From Loxodes magnus (Eukaryota; Ciliophora; Karyorelictea; Loxodida; Loxodidae), in contig CAMPDV010000130.1 of assembly GCA_946699065.1 (NCBI GenBank), positions 310,001 to 374,000 on the forward strand: DNA of 64,000 nucleotides, read 5' to 3'. The translations under genes were made by a program, and so were the position numbers. The notes under the pieces were generated by a model. The model made no database searches and was not told where the DNA came from. It saw only the letters and a program-made list of their open reading frames with translations. Shown here piece by piece: positions 23,149-35,816 of the stretch. How positions within the stretch are numbered: the stretch's first letter is position 1; each line of letters starts with the position of its first letter.

Positions 23149-24211
23149 ATGTTTTTACAATAAAATTTCTTTTTCCATTGGTGACAGTATTTTTTATCTA
23201 GGTCAAATAAATTTTAAATACTTAAAATAACTTATAAGAGTTTTTAGACGATAAATGGTAGCTTTATTTAAAAGATAAAAATTTTAATATTCAGTTAAGT
23301 CCAAAGCTTTCTTATAATCTTTTTTAAACTTTCTAAAACGATCTTTAAAAGACTTATCCTTAAATACAAAAAGTCTTAAACATAGTCTCTTCCAAAAAAA
23401 AGGTTATAATTTAAATATTTAGTTTATATTTTACTTTGATTGTAGTATCTGTTATTTATATTTAAACATTTTTAAAGATAATCTTGTATGTAATATTTTT
23501 ACAAAATATTCGAAATCTTACTTTCATTTTTTCTTTATACCAATAATTATTTATAGCTTTTATAAAACTTTTATTTCTCTATTTTTTTAACTCTTGGTTT
23601 CTATATGGACCTATTGTGCAAATGAATCTCAAGATTTATGTTTATTATTTGAATAATTATTCTTTTTTAAGATATTCTTTATGAAATTTTTTCTAATAAA
23701 GAGCCATTTTAATATCGTGATTTTTATATCTAAAATTTTTAATAGTAAAATAAATTATAAAACTCTAAAAATTAAATAAATATAATCTTGAAATTCCTTG
23801 AGAAATAACTTTTGTCTAAATTCTTTATCACTTAGTAAAAAATAATAAAATCTCTTTTTAGAAATAATAACAAATAAATCAAAAATTTATAATGTCTTAC
23901 ATTAAATCATTTTGAGGAAATTTAATCCATAAAAAGAATTTTATCTCCTTATTTTTAATTATGAGTCTATAAAACGAAAATAAACTCATTAAACTTTAAC
24001 TCTTTAATTTTTTAAGCTATAAAACTCCATCTTTACAGTATTTTTTCATTAAGTTTAATTTAAAAATTTATGTTTATCAGTTTTAAACGCTTTAAAATTG
24101 AACAAAATTTTAAATCAAAAGCTTAAAAATCTGAAAAAACAAAAGACTTTCAAAAGTAAAAAGATAATTATTCTCTCAATAATAGAAAATCTTATTTCAT
24201 ATTATTATCCA
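23149..24211 (-). repeat. Single ~1.06-kb repeat unit, near-identical to the tandem array unit
   Basis: The reverse complement matches the 1085-bp unit of the 48.95-55.55 kb array almost base for base, but lacks the roughly 25-bp AT-rich linker found at each array junction. Its end points therefore probably mark the true element ends. It interrupts the tail of a short retroelement. It contains no convincing gene: the weak 60-residue ORFs are AT-rich and low in information. Confidence 0.9.
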
Positions 24212-24229
24212 CACAGTAATTTTTTATTT

Positions 24230-25830
24230 TTATATTACTACGATGTTATTTATTTACATTTTTTTAATCTTATTTCGATTATTTTAATAAAGTTTTTTTT
24301 TTTTTTTATTTCGTATTAAATGTTATCTCCTTTTGATTTTTCGTGTTATTGTTTTAATTCTTTTACTATTCGTTTTCTTTTTATTTTTATTTTCCAATTT
24401 TCATTTTTATTTTTTTTAGTTCTTTAATTTGTTCTTTTTGTATTTAAGAAAACTTTATTCTTCTTTTTGTTTATAAATATTTCTTGATTGAATTTTTTGT
24501 TTTATTAATGAAAATACTTCTATTTAGTCTGTACTGTAAAGCTTGTTTTTATATTCTAGAATTTTTTTATGTCTTTTTAAAATTATTAAAAGATGTTCAT
24601 TATTTTTATTTTCAATTTTACCAAACTTATGTGCTGAAGATTCTTTTTTAACTTTATATTTTAACGGCTTTTTCACTTATAGCGATTTTTGCTATTTAAA
24701 CAAGATAGTAATTTTAACGTTCTAAAATTTCTATTCTTAATATTTAATAAATAAACGAGTGTTTTACTTCTTTTATCTCACTTTCTTAAAAGCTTTTTCT
24801 CTGTAACTAAATAATTCAAATTTTTTTTAAGTTATATAATTTTGGTTTATTTTTTTTAATTAATAAGATTAGTTCAAAAAATTAATTATTTTGAATTCAT
24901 ATTCTATTTACATTCTAGTAATTTTTTTTATTAATTTTAATTTTAATTCACAGTCCATTTAAAAAAATCAAAAAAATATAAATATAATTAAAATTTTAAT
25001 GATTTTTAAATATTTTAAATTTAAGGATTTAAAAATATTCTTTATAAAGTTGCGTTTAAAAAATTAAAAGAAAATTGTAGATGCTTATAGTGATTAGAAA
25101 TTTAATTTCCAAGCATTTTTTTAGAAGGAGACGTTATGAAATAAGCATTTAAAAATAATTCGGCTTATGCTTTGTTAAAAAAAGTATATAGAATAAAATA
25201 TTTTTATTTATCTTACATGAAAAATTCTTTTAAGTGTATTAGAGAATCAAAATAATGAAAATATGAAATTTTATTTTACTTATTAGCTAAAAAATTCTCT
25301 TAGTAATATTTTTTTAATGTAAGTTTTGAGTAAAGTATTAATAAGACACAGTAATATGAAAATTTTACTACAAAAAATCAAATATTTATAAAAATTAAAA
25401 CTAAACTTTTTTACTTAAATTTACTAGTATGTGCTAATTCTTGTATATGAAGCTAAAAATAAATTTTTTAATATAAAAAAGTAAAGGAGTCTGTAATTTC
25501 AAATGTTGACCTTTTTATACGTACATCTTGAAAATGATTTCTATTTAACTTAAAAAAAATTAGGATTTCATTAATTAGCCATCCTTTTTATAATATAAAC
25601 TTTATATCTGAGTCTATTACATCTAAAAGTTATTTTTAAAATTGCTAAGTTTCCTGATATAAAATTATTCTCTATATTAAGTCTGCTGTATAATATAAAA
25701 TTGTTGGCTTCATTACAATTTTTTTAAACATTTCTACAGAGTAGGAGAAAAAACCAGAAGCATTTCTCTTATCACATCTTCTTCAATTAAACGCTCCTCT
25801 TAATAAATTTAACCATAATAACATGATAAA
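24230..25830. other. AT-rich intergenic stretch
   Basis: T-rich then A-rich sequence with no coding-like frame or recognised element. Confidence 0.5.
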
Positions 25831-25879
25831 ATTTAAGAGCTTAAGAAAAATATAAGCTCAAAAAATTAGTTTAAAGAGG

Positions 25880-26740
25880 CTCTATTTCATCAAAGAACAA
25901 TAAGAGGGTGAGAAAAAATTCCGACCAGCAAAGCTATAAAGTTCTCAACGCCTCCTTTTAAAACTTAAAAAGAGACCTTTCGACTGAATCATTGCAACAA
26001 ATAAGCAAGAATTAATAGAAGAAGGCAAAGTACTAAGATTCATAACAGATATTGATAACTTGATATAGTCGATATCTAAATAGAATAAAGGACTCTTAAT
26101 AAATGCCACAGGTAATATATTAAGCTTACTAAAAAATAAGCAAACTTAAAGATGGATTAAACTCATAGAAAGAGGAAGTATTTGAAATAATTAAAATCAT
26201 AGTAAATCATGAATATGATGATGAAACCCATATGATAGACCGGAGAACTAAAGTCCGGAGTCTTTGAATGAGGGACAGGATTAGTAAATGATATTTGAAT
26301 AATGAGGCAACAAAATGAGAAGAATTTAGCAAAATTAGATTCAAGAATCCAATTAATAGAAGAAAATTAAAAGAATTCTTCATCGGGAACTCCCATGAAA
26401 ATTGAGAAACAAGAAAAAACATTTCTTAAAGCAGGAAAAAGAGGCTATATTTGCAAGGTACTTGACATTTGTGACGGCAATGCCCATAGTAGAAACAAGC
26501 AAGGTCGAATATCTGGAGAAATGTTAACTGTGAGCAACTGAAGTAAAGAGTGATTGAATTCTTCCCATCAGAAAATGTGAAAATATGAAAGAAAAAACAA
26601 ATTTTTAACTAAGTAGAAAAAGAAGGGAAAACAGGAAAAACAGGAAAAATACACAATGCAAAGATAGAACATACAGGAACAGAGATTTCGTACATTTAAA
26701 ACTTCAATTAAACCGAAGGGTGAATAGTTATTTTAATGAA
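25880..26740 (+). mobile_element. Decayed gag-like retroelement
   Basis: A coiled-coil stretch (Ala-Lys-Leu-Asp-Ser-Arg-Ile-Gln) leads to Met-Lys-Ile-Glu-Lys-Gln at 26395, homologous to the element at 14.3-14.7 kb. The knuckle has lost its first Cys (Gly instead) and is frameshifted. In the shifted frame His-Leu-Trp-Arg-Gln-Cys-Pro is still readable, with Trp as TGA where the 14.6-kb copy has TGG. The C-terminal block (Phe-Lys-Thr-Ser-Ile-Lys-Pro) is kept. A pseudogene copy. Confidence 0.6.
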
Positions 26741-26798
26741 TTAATAAATATATTTAATCTGTTAAATTTGGTTGTATTTAAAATATATCTTTTATTAT

Positions 26799-27213
26799 AT
26801 ATATAAAATGGATGCCAGCCGTGGTCAGAAGAACTATACGTAATCTGGCAGTTTATATTGCATTGCGAGTAATTTCTCACTAGATACTACCACGGGGAAA
26901 AGTGGACTAGCTCAGAAGAGAAAAGCCTAACTTGCTTGAGAAATCTCGCTAGCATTATGAAAATTTGACTAACGGGCCTACTGGTGACTTAATAACTTAT
27001 TCTTATTTGTATCAAATTCAAGAAGACAAGAGTATTTAGTTCAAGTTTCAAGAATAATTTTTAGTAATTAGATTTCCCATTTGGAGAAATTGATGTTTTT
27101 CATTGGACTTCTATAATTATAACAAGAAGAACAAGAACACTTTTTTAATACTAATATGAAAGAACTGCGCACCAGCGAGATGCTACGTGCTATATAATCA
27201 TTTATATTTATTT
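26799..27213 (+). mobile_element. Short retroelement family A, copy 1, with 14-bp target duplication
   Basis: A ~415-bp element that starts near ATGGATGCCAGCC and ends with the shared GC-rich tail (CTGCGCACCAGCGAGATGCTACG) followed by TTTATATTTATTTA. ATATCTTTTATTAT occurs at both flanks (26785-26798 and 27214-27227). A second copy lies at 33646-34066. No long frame runs through it, so it is SINE-like. The 5' part contains CCGTGGT and ACCACGG about 65 bp apart, able to pair. Confidence 0.75.
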
Positions 27214-27259
27214 ATATCTTTTATTATTTTCATAAATTTAGGCTTTTCACCAGCGTATT

Positions 27260-27470
27260 TTATAACGATGTTGCTTTTGACATATATAACAACATATTTA
27301 TCTTCTTATATTTTATTATATAGGGAAACACTCAGATACTGGCCCTATAGGAGAAAAGAATTTCCAAGGGATGCTAGCACAGGGAAGAATGTATCGTAAT
27401 ACGCTTCCAAACTTTAAAAGACTTTAATCAAAGAGCTGCGCGCTATCGTAGCGCTATGTGCTCTATAACT
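27260..27470 (+). mobile_element. Fragment carrying the shared retroelement 3' tail
   Basis: Ends in AAAGAGCTGCGCGC, a loop, and GCTCTATAA, the same tail as the family A and B elements. An extra inner hairpin, GCGCTA-TCG-TAGCGC, is formed here. The upstream GC-richer body has decayed coding character. Confidence 0.5.
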
Positions 27471-27572
27471 CTAGTTTCTTTTTTTATTAATCATTTACCT
27501 AAATATCCAAATATATACTTCTTTGTTATCTATAATATCTTTAATTTCTTTTTATAGTTTTCATCTTTATTA

Positions 27573-29760
27573 AAATTATTTTATTTGATACTTGAACTAA
27601 GAAGATTGAAATTTAAACATTTGAGGAAATCATTTAAACTATTTATAAATTAGATCCAGTTTGTATCTCATTTACGATTATACGCTATTTACTGTATTCT
27701 CTATAGAAGGAAAACGAAGATTTAGATTTATATTCAACCTAGTAACTATTCTTATTCTTAAAATTTTAATCTTTGTTGCTTTAATTTTTATGCTGACTTG
27801 ATACTTTTTAATAGATGTACTATGCAAAACTTGCTGAGATAATTGTCCTTTATCTTAAAAAGGTTCAATAAAATTAAATGATTGTTCTTATTTTATGGTA
27901 TTAACTGAAAGAGATCAGTTATTTCTTAGGTGCTATTTTATTTATTTCACATAAAGTTATAGTAGATGTTCAATTTATTTTAATTCCTAGCATTATAAAG
28001 GTTATAAATTTTCTTTGCTCATCAAAATTATCCATACCTTTAATTAAAATTAAATAGTCCTTTTCTTAATATTTCTTGCGTTCAATCAACATTTAAGGTC
28101 CAAATTTTTAGTGAAGCAGATTTTCAAAAATATCAATCTTAAGGTATTCTTCTTAAACAAAAAAGCTAAATTCTCTTGTTTGTCTCAGTCTATTGGTTCT
28201 TATATAAATAAAATAAAATATGGAAAAAGATTGGGAAATATTTATGCAATAAGAGCTATTCTAAAATTAAAAGAAAATAATTGAAATTTAATTATTTAAT
28301 GCATTAATAAAAAGAAATAGAAAGCCAACGATATCTTTCTACTAACGCTTTTAGAGAGCTGATTGTGTTTAACTTGCTACGCAAGCTAAAACCTAGGGCT
28401 AGTAGCAGAAATCCTTCAAATGTTCCTTCAAGCATCTCGCAACACAAAAAGACATACCACCAACTACTTAGAAGGCTAAGAAGAAGTCTTAGAATTAGCT
28501 CCTCTCATTAAGACAATTTAAGCTCTCAAGCCAGCCACAATAAACTAACTCAGGTTTAATCGTGGCTGAGCTTTATTGGATAATACAGAAACTCAAACTG
28601 GAGCATGACCTGAATAAGCAGCAAAAATCAGAAGTTTGCGAAACTTCACTCACAAAAAAGGTCGGAGTCGGAGTTTCAGTCCCTTAAGACAGATTGTAAA
28701 TCTAAAAGAGGAGTTGAAGGTAATCAAGCAAGCACATTTGGAAGCAAATCAAATACTGGAAAATATGTAAAAGATAGAATTTGAGACTAATTAAGGCTTT
28801 ATAAAGCCTAGAGATTTTGTTAGAATTAGAACAACCACGCTCCTTCAAACTTTCTCAGCAACCTCTTCTTATCAAAGTAAGATCTAAAGAGACCGTAGAA
28901 AAATACTAAAATTGTGAGAGAACTGAGCATTTCTACATAAACTATTCAGATCTTTAAAGGAGGTAGAAGCAGTACTGAAGCAAGATTTACAAGTAAGAAC
29001 GAATGGAGTAACAAATTTGTAAAATCTATGATAGAATATATTGCATTTTAAAAGGAATAATATACAAGAGGAATTCACCAGAAACAATAATGGGATCTAG
29101 AGTAATTTGAGAAATATCTTACACGAAAAAAAGAATTCTCCTGACTTAGAAAATGGCCTATGTACCTGGTTGGAGTACCAGCAAAACCCTCCTATCTATG
29201 GCTGAAATAGATATAAAACGATCAGAGGTTGAAACACTTCAGAAACATTCTTAATTTTTAAATTCATATAATAATTTCGTTAATCATATAAGATAATATA
29301 ATGCATTTTTAAAAAAGTGCAAACATTTTTTAAACTATTTTTATAAAAAACCTTCTTGATTTAATTTTAATTATAATTTTGTATATTTATTTTTTTATAT
29401 TATATGAAGCTATCATCTTTTAAGATTAATGAAAAACGATTTTTTGTATATACACTTCGAGTTTAAGAAGTTATCAAAATAAAGTGATGAACCAAATGAA
29501 ACTTTTTCTTTATATTTGTCTATTTTGAATTTTTGTTAAGATTAATGTTCTTTAGAAAATTGTTCTTTTTTAAATAATTCCTATATTAGTGTAACATTTT
29601 TATCATTAATAGCTCCTTTTATTTTCACATTATAATGTTATGTAAACCATGTGATATGTTCAATTTAAGAAGACTTATATCAAATCAATTCAAATTGAAA
29701 GGTTATATAGGAAAATAAAGCGTTTCTTTAAAAAATTCTCTCCCCTGGGTAACTATCAGG
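27573..29760. mobile_element. 2.2-kb dispersed repeat, copy 1, with two opposed ORFs
   Basis: A direct repeat of 58533-60705, very similar along its whole length. The left part is coding-like on the minus strand (about 27590-28210), with an unknown Lys/Ile/Gln-rich protein. The right part is coding on the plus strand, homologous to the ORF at 59522-60178, but the start ATG is TTG here and small compensating indels follow. Both copies end in a GC-rich block after AAAAAATTCTCTC. Family unknown. Confidence 0.7.
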
Positions 29761-29799
29761 TCCCCGGATTCTCTTGTTTTAGGCAATTTCAATTTACAG

Positions 29800-30486
29800 A
29801 TAAAAGTAATAAAAAGTCGATTTTTGAGGTTTATCCAAGATTCAGTTAGATTTTTTCAACAAATATTAATTAACTTTTAGATAATTGGTTGTTTAGATAA
29901 TATAAACTCTATTCTAAAAGATTAAAATACTGAATAAAAATTATTTCCGTTAATTAAATAAAAATTTGAAAGGTATATTATGAAGGTGAAAATATAAATA
30001 AATTAAAAATAATTAAATTCTCAAATTACAAATATTTGCGTCTAAATGATGGAAAAAGATATTAATTAAATGAAAAATATGTCAAATTTTTTTAACATTT
30101 ATGACCTAAAAAGGAGAAAAATTTTTATACAAAAGCAAAACAAGAAATTTATAATAAATATGCAAAATATCCAAAAGTTAGAAAAGGGATTAGAAAAAAA
30201 AATTAAAAAACGTACGAAAAGTTATATAAGATTCCATTTATTCTAATTAGTAAGTTTTTAACTTTTAAAAATCTAAGAAAACTTTAAGAAAATTTGATGT
30301 ATCTAAATGTCAACAAAAATAAAAAATTATATTTAATTTAAAACTTAACAAAATATTATAAATTAGAAGAAACTAAATAAATTTAATTAGGGAATTATGT
30401 AATTGATAGATTAGTATATTAAACATAATTTAGATAAATGTTTTATTTCATAGTTTAAAAATTTAAAAGAGTTATTAAAAATTTTA
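29800..30486. other. AT-rich intergenic stretch
   Basis: A/T-rich sequence without coding composition, between the 2.2-kb repeat and the end of the minus-strand MORN gene. Confidence 0.5.
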
Positions 30487-33219
30487 TCATTTCTTTTCAC
30501 CATGCTACCAAACTTGCTTTTCTACTACTCCATCTTTGCTTGTAAAAGTTACTTAACCATTTAGTTTTCCATTTAACCATGTTCCTTCTAGTTTATTTCC
30601 ATTTTTATCAATTCACACTCCTTATCCATGCAGATTGTCGTTTTCGTACCGTCCATCAAAAAATTCTCCATTATTATAAAATTTACCTTTGCCTTATTTA
30701 TGATCTAATAATCAATTTCCTTCATATTTATTTCCATTTTACATCTCTAAAATACCAAATCCATTCTTCTTGTTTTCATATAATTATCCTTCATATATAT
30801 CACCATTATGATAATAATATTTTCCAAATCCAGTTAATAAGTCATTTTCAAACATCCCAACATATTTATCTCCTTTTTACTATCCTGATTTTCATATATA
30901 AGTACCATTTCCATATTTCGATCCATTATAGTAATGACCTTCATACATATCACCATTATGATATTAATAAATTCCATATCCAGTTAGTTAATCATTTTAA
31001 AACATTCCAACATATTTATCTCCTTATTTTTATCCTGAGCTTCATGTAAAAGTTCCATTTCCTGATTTTTAGTCATTAGCGAAACTACCTTCATATCTAT
31101 CACCATTATGATAATAATAAATTCCATATCCAGTTAGTGAATCATTTTAAAACATTCCAACATATTTATCTCCTTATTTTTATCCTGATTTTCATGTAAA
31201 AGTTCCATTTCCTGATTTTTAGTCATTAGCGAAACTACCTTCATATCTATCACCATTATGATAATAATAAATTCCATTTCCGTTTATTTCATCGTTTTAA
31301 AACGAGCCAACATATTTATCTCCTTATTTTTATCCTGATTTTCATGTATAAGTTCCATTTCCTTATTTTTAGTCATTAGTGAAACTACCTTCATATCTAT
31401 CTCCATTATTATAACAATAAATTCCATATCCGCTTATTTCATCATTTTAAAACATCCCAACATATTTATCTCCTTATTTCCATCCTGAACTTCATGTAAA
31501 AGTACCATTTCCTGATTTTTAGTCATTAGCGAAACTACCTTCATATCTATCTCCATTATTATAATAATAAGTTCCATTTCCATTAATTTTATCATTTTAA
31601 AACTCTCCAACATATCTATCACCTTGTTTCAATCCTGAATTTCATATATAAGTTCCAGTGCCTTTTTTTTACCAGTTTACGAAAGCGCCTTAATATCTAT
31701 CTCCATTTTGATAATAATAATCTCCTTATCCGATTAAATAATCATTTTAAAACTAACCAACATACTTATCTCCTTATTTTTATCCTGAGTTTCAAAAATA
31801 AGTACCATTTCCTCACTTTAATCCATAAACTAAATTACCTTCATATATATCTCCATTGTGATAATAGAAAATTCCATAGCCATGTATCTTATTGTCTAAA
31901 AATATGCCAACATATTTATCTCCTTATTTTTATCCTGAATTTCATATATAAGTTCCATTTCCTTATTTTTATTCATTAGTGAAATTACCTTCATAGATAT
32001 CTCCATTATTATAATAATAATTTCCGTATCCATTAATTTTATCATTTTAAAACATTCCAACATATTTATCTCCCTTTTTCTATCCTGAACTTCATGTAAA
32101 AGTTCCATTTCCTTATTTTTAGTCATTAGCGAAACTACCTTCATATCTATCACCATTATGATATTAATAAATTCCATATCCGTTTATTTCATCATTTTAA
32201 AACGAGCCAACATATTTATCTTATTTTTACTATCCTGAAGTTCATATTTAAGTACCATTTCCTTCTCTTTTTCCTTTATCAAAACTACCTTCATAACTAT
32301 CTCCATTTTGATAAAAATAATTTCCTTATCCATTTATTTCATCATTTTAAAACATCCCAACATATTTATCTCCTTATTTCTTTCCTGAGTTCCATAAGTA
32401 AGTTCCAATACCTTGTTTTTGCTGATTTTCGAAAAATCCTTCATATTTATCTCCGTTTTGATAAAAATAATCTCCTTATCCGTTTATTTTATCATTTTAA
32501 AACTAACCAACATATTTATCTCCTTATTTTTATCCTGAATTTCATATATAAGTTCCAGTGTTTTGTTTTTAACAGTTTTCGAAATTACCTTCGTATCTAT
32601 CTCCATTATTATAATAATAAATTCCATATCCAGTTAATGAATCATTAAAAAACTAACCAATATATTTATCTCCTTATTTTTATCCTGATTTTCATGTATA
32701 AGTTCCAGCGCCTTGTTTTTACCAGTTTTCGAAATTACCTTCATATATATCCCCATTATGATATTAATAAATTCCATATCCAGTTAATGAATCATTTTAA
32801 AACGAACCAACATATTTATCTCCTTATTTCTTTCCTGAGCTTCATGTAAAAGTACCATTTCCTGATTTTTAGTCATTAGCGAAACTACCTTCATATCTAT
32901 CTCCATTATTATAATAATAAGTTCCATTTCCATTAATTTTATCATTTTAAAACTCTCCAACGAATCTATCTCCCTTTTTCTATCCTGATTTTCATGTATA
33001 AGTTCCATTTCCTTGTTTTTTATCATCAACAAATCAGCCATCATATCTTTCACCGTTTTTCATCAAAAATGTTCCATATCCAGTCTTTTTTTAATTTAAA
33101 ATTTATCCTTTATAAGCATCTTAGTTATCGTCTATAGATTATTTTTTTTAATTTCAAATGGTTATTAATATTATAGCTGCAATTATCAGGGATATAATAA
33201 TAATAATTAAGATAATCAT
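30487..33219 (-). CDS. Membrane-anchored MORN-repeat protein (910 residues)
   Basis: ATG at 33217-33219, stop TGA at 30487-30489 followed by TAA; the length is an exact multiple of three. The first ~22 residues are almost all Ile/Leu/Ala, a single N-terminal membrane segment. Then come about 16 units of 50 residues, each holding two MORN-type motifs: Gly-Asp-Lys-Tyr-Val-Gly ... Gly-Asn-Gly-Thr-Tyr, then Asp-Arg-Tyr-Glu-Gly-Ser-Phe ... Gly-Asn-Gly-Thr. Each unit has a Thr-Trp-Lys/Ser-Ser-Gly turn whose Trp is written TGA, giving over a dozen coding UGAs. It ends Trp-Gln-His-Gly-Glu-Lys-Lys. MORN repeats bind lipids or act as scaffolds in other proteins; a cortical or membrane-contact role is inference. 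Confidence 0.9.
30650..33060 (-). repeat. In-gene tandem repeat, 150-bp period
   Basis: The CATATTTATCTCC block on the plus strand recurs about every 150 bp, for example near 31010, 31160, 31310, 31460 and 31910. Units differ by substitutions but keep length, so the repeat is under coding constraint (50 residues per unit). Confidence 0.85.
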
Positions 33220-33645
33220 TTTTATGCGTCTTGCTCTTTCTAATAGTTTTTATCATTATTATATAGAATTTGTGATTGTACCTGTGCTGTTTGTTTCGAA
33301 CTCTTATTATTCACTTTAGGTCGAAAAACACATTTTTATACTAAAGCTAGTTTGATAGTTACGATTTATTAAAATAGATAAAGTTGATGATAAATTATGA
33401 AGAAATTTAATTTAAAAATTAATTTATAAGCATCTCAAAGCTATTGGTACTAAAAGATATATTTAAAGATCTTTATTTAAATAAATTTGAAATTCTTTTT
33501 TTTAATTCAAGTTCTTATTAGCGTTAAATAGAATTTAATGTGATTTATTATTATAATTATATACTTTCTTTTAAAAATGATAACAGAGAAAATATGACCG
33601 TTTATATTTTAGTGCAATTATAACTAAAATTTATTTTATTAATAT

Positions 33646-34066
33646 AAAAATGGATGTCGACTACGGTTAGGAGAATTAAGAGATAATCTGGTGCAGCGTA
33701 TACTCCATTGAAAGTAATATTGCACTAGATACCACCACGGAAAAGGGTGGATAAGCTCAGAAGAGGTAAGCCTAACTTGTCTGAGGGTTCTCTCTAGCAG
33801 TATGAAAGTTTGACTGACGGGTCTGCTAATGACTAGGTACTAATTCTTATTTAGATCTTATTCAAGAAGACTGAAATATTTGATTCAAGATTTAAGAATA
33901 ACGTTTAATAAACAGATTCCATATTTAGAGAAGTTGAGTGACTCATTGGACGAATAGAATGAAATCAAGAAGCATGAGAACACTTTTTTAACATTAAATA
34001 TTAATACTGAAAGAGCTGCGCGCCAACGAGGAGCTACGCGCTCTATAATCATCTTTATTTATTTAT
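33646..34066 (+). mobile_element. Short retroelement family A, copy 2
   Basis: Aligned end to end with 26799-27213: ATGGATG start, CACTAGATACCACCACGG block, AGCTCAGAAGAGG block, TTTGACTGACGG block, then GAGCTGCGCGCC...GCTACGCGCTCTATAATC and a TTTATTTATTTA tail. No clear target duplication was found. Confidence 0.75.
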
Positions 34067-34137
34067 GTAAGTTTATTGCAAAGTGAACTCTAATTTATTT
34101 ACTCTTACTTTTTGAACCTGATTTACTTTTTCTTGCT

Positions 34138-34395
34138 TCAATATATCTTTTTGCTTTAATTTATCCTTACTTGCAAATAAAGATCTTATTCATCCATTTC
34201 AATTTCAAACATCTACTTGGAGATAAAGCAGTGAATGAGTACATTTACATCCCTAGCGTGGAATTTTATGTAATATTATAATTATCCCAGCCCTTCATAA
34301 AATTTCCCTTCAGTAATTCTCAAGTGAAAATCTATTTTAGATGCTTATATACTAAGGGTTTTTCTTTCTTTTCGACAGCCTAAATTCTATGACAT
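34138..34395 (-). CDS. Unknown small protein, possibly truncated by the family A element
   Basis: The minus frame from ATG 34395 is coding-like for about 85 codons (Phe-Tyr-Glu-Gly-Leu-Gly ... Phe-Glu-Ile-Glu-Met-Asp-Glu). TGA at 34138-34140 may be stop or Trp. Beyond it the frame runs into the short retroelement. No family recognised. Confidence 0.3.
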
Positions 34396-34449
34396 TCTCT
34401 CTATCTTTATTTTTTATAATTAACCTTAAAAAATAGCAAGTGAATTTAA

Positions 34450-35816
34450 TTTTTTTTCGTTTAAAGATTTTTACTTTTTTCTAATATGAATTACATTCTC
34501 TATAAAGTTTCTTTATCTTATATATTAAAATAACTATATTAAAAAAGTTTTCAGTGGAAAGATATAAAAAAATCTTCTTCTAGGTATATTTTAAAAATAC
34601 TGGAAAATATGTCTAAATATTTCTTATTTAAATTCTCTTTTTTAGATAAGAAAAAGTCCTATTTTTTTTAAATATCTTGATGGATATCAATTTAAGAAAA
34701 TTTTTGAATTAATTAGCGAAGATTATTCTAAGATTATTTTTTTAATTTTTAATTAATGATAAAAATTTATTAATAAAAGTTTTATTAGTCCTTTTCTAGT
34801 AATTAGAATTAAAATAAAGTAATAGAGTAAAGTTAAATTTTTAATTTCGGAATATAAAGATTTAAAAAATTAAAAAAATGAATAATTGAAATATTTCTAA
34901 GATCTATAAAAATTTGAATATTGTTCCTTAAGAAATAAAATTTAAATATTTTTATTATGTCATCACTTTTTAGATCAAGTAACACTCTTTTACTCAAATT
35001 TTTAAATATAAAGATATGAATAAAAATTCTAGGTATTAAAAATGCTAGATAGAAAAGCCAAAAATTCAAAAGTTGCTCTTAAATTTTAAATTTATAAAGT
35101 AGGAAATGATTTTACTTTTCTTTAAATTTATTTTCATAAAGTTAAATTTATAAAATGAAAAAAATTAAATTCATTACATTTGTGGTTTTGCTGTTTATTT
35201 CTTGAAGATAAAAAATAAAACTTAAAAGTTTAAGAGTTTTATTTCTTAAATTTTCAGTATTTTTCTATACGTTTTTTATTTTTTAATCTTGCGTTTGTTT
35301 AAAAGTTTTAAACGCTATAAAATTAAAAAATAAAAATAAAAATTTTAAATATAATCTTAATTTAACTAAAGCAATAGCTTTATTAAAAATTTGAAAATAT
35401 TAAAAATAATCGAATTAAATTATTTTTATACAAAAGTCAGCAAATAAAAAATTTACATTTTAAATAGAAAGAAAAAGCATAATTGCTTTCGAATTTTTTA
35501 ATTTATGATAAAGCATTTTTATATTTTATATATTTATATTTTATTTAAGACAATTTTTTTCTATTTTCTTCTTCATTTATTTTTCAAAATTTTGTTCCAA
35601 TTTTTTCAATAAATCATTTTTTTTAATTTAGAGATCTTTTTAGTAAACTAGATACAAATATTTTTTAATTTTGCTAATTTATTTATTTAAAAAAAATTAA
35701 TTTCTTAGACTTTAATAAGTTAATAAAATGTTGTAGGCAATATTTTCTTGATAACGGTTATCCCAATAAATTTGAAAATTCATATTTTCCAAACTCTTTA
35801 AATTGGATAGAAACTT
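34450..35816. other. AT-rich stretch, possible old repeat fragment at 35.2-35.34 kb
   Basis: Mostly A/T-rich. Around 35305 AGTTTTAAACGCTATAAAATT resembles the AAACGCTTTAAAATTG block of the 1.06-kb repeat (minus orientation), but the rest does not align clearly. Confidence 0.35.

Noticed and set aside
30650-33060. Regular repeats that might suggest a CRISPR array or satellite.
   Set aside because: Units are 150 bp, diverge by substitutions, keep reading frame and translate to paired MORN motifs; there are no spacers.
34480-35335. A third diverged copy of the 1.06-kb repeat.
   Set aside because: Only a short block near 35.3 kb is similar; the rest does not align by eye.
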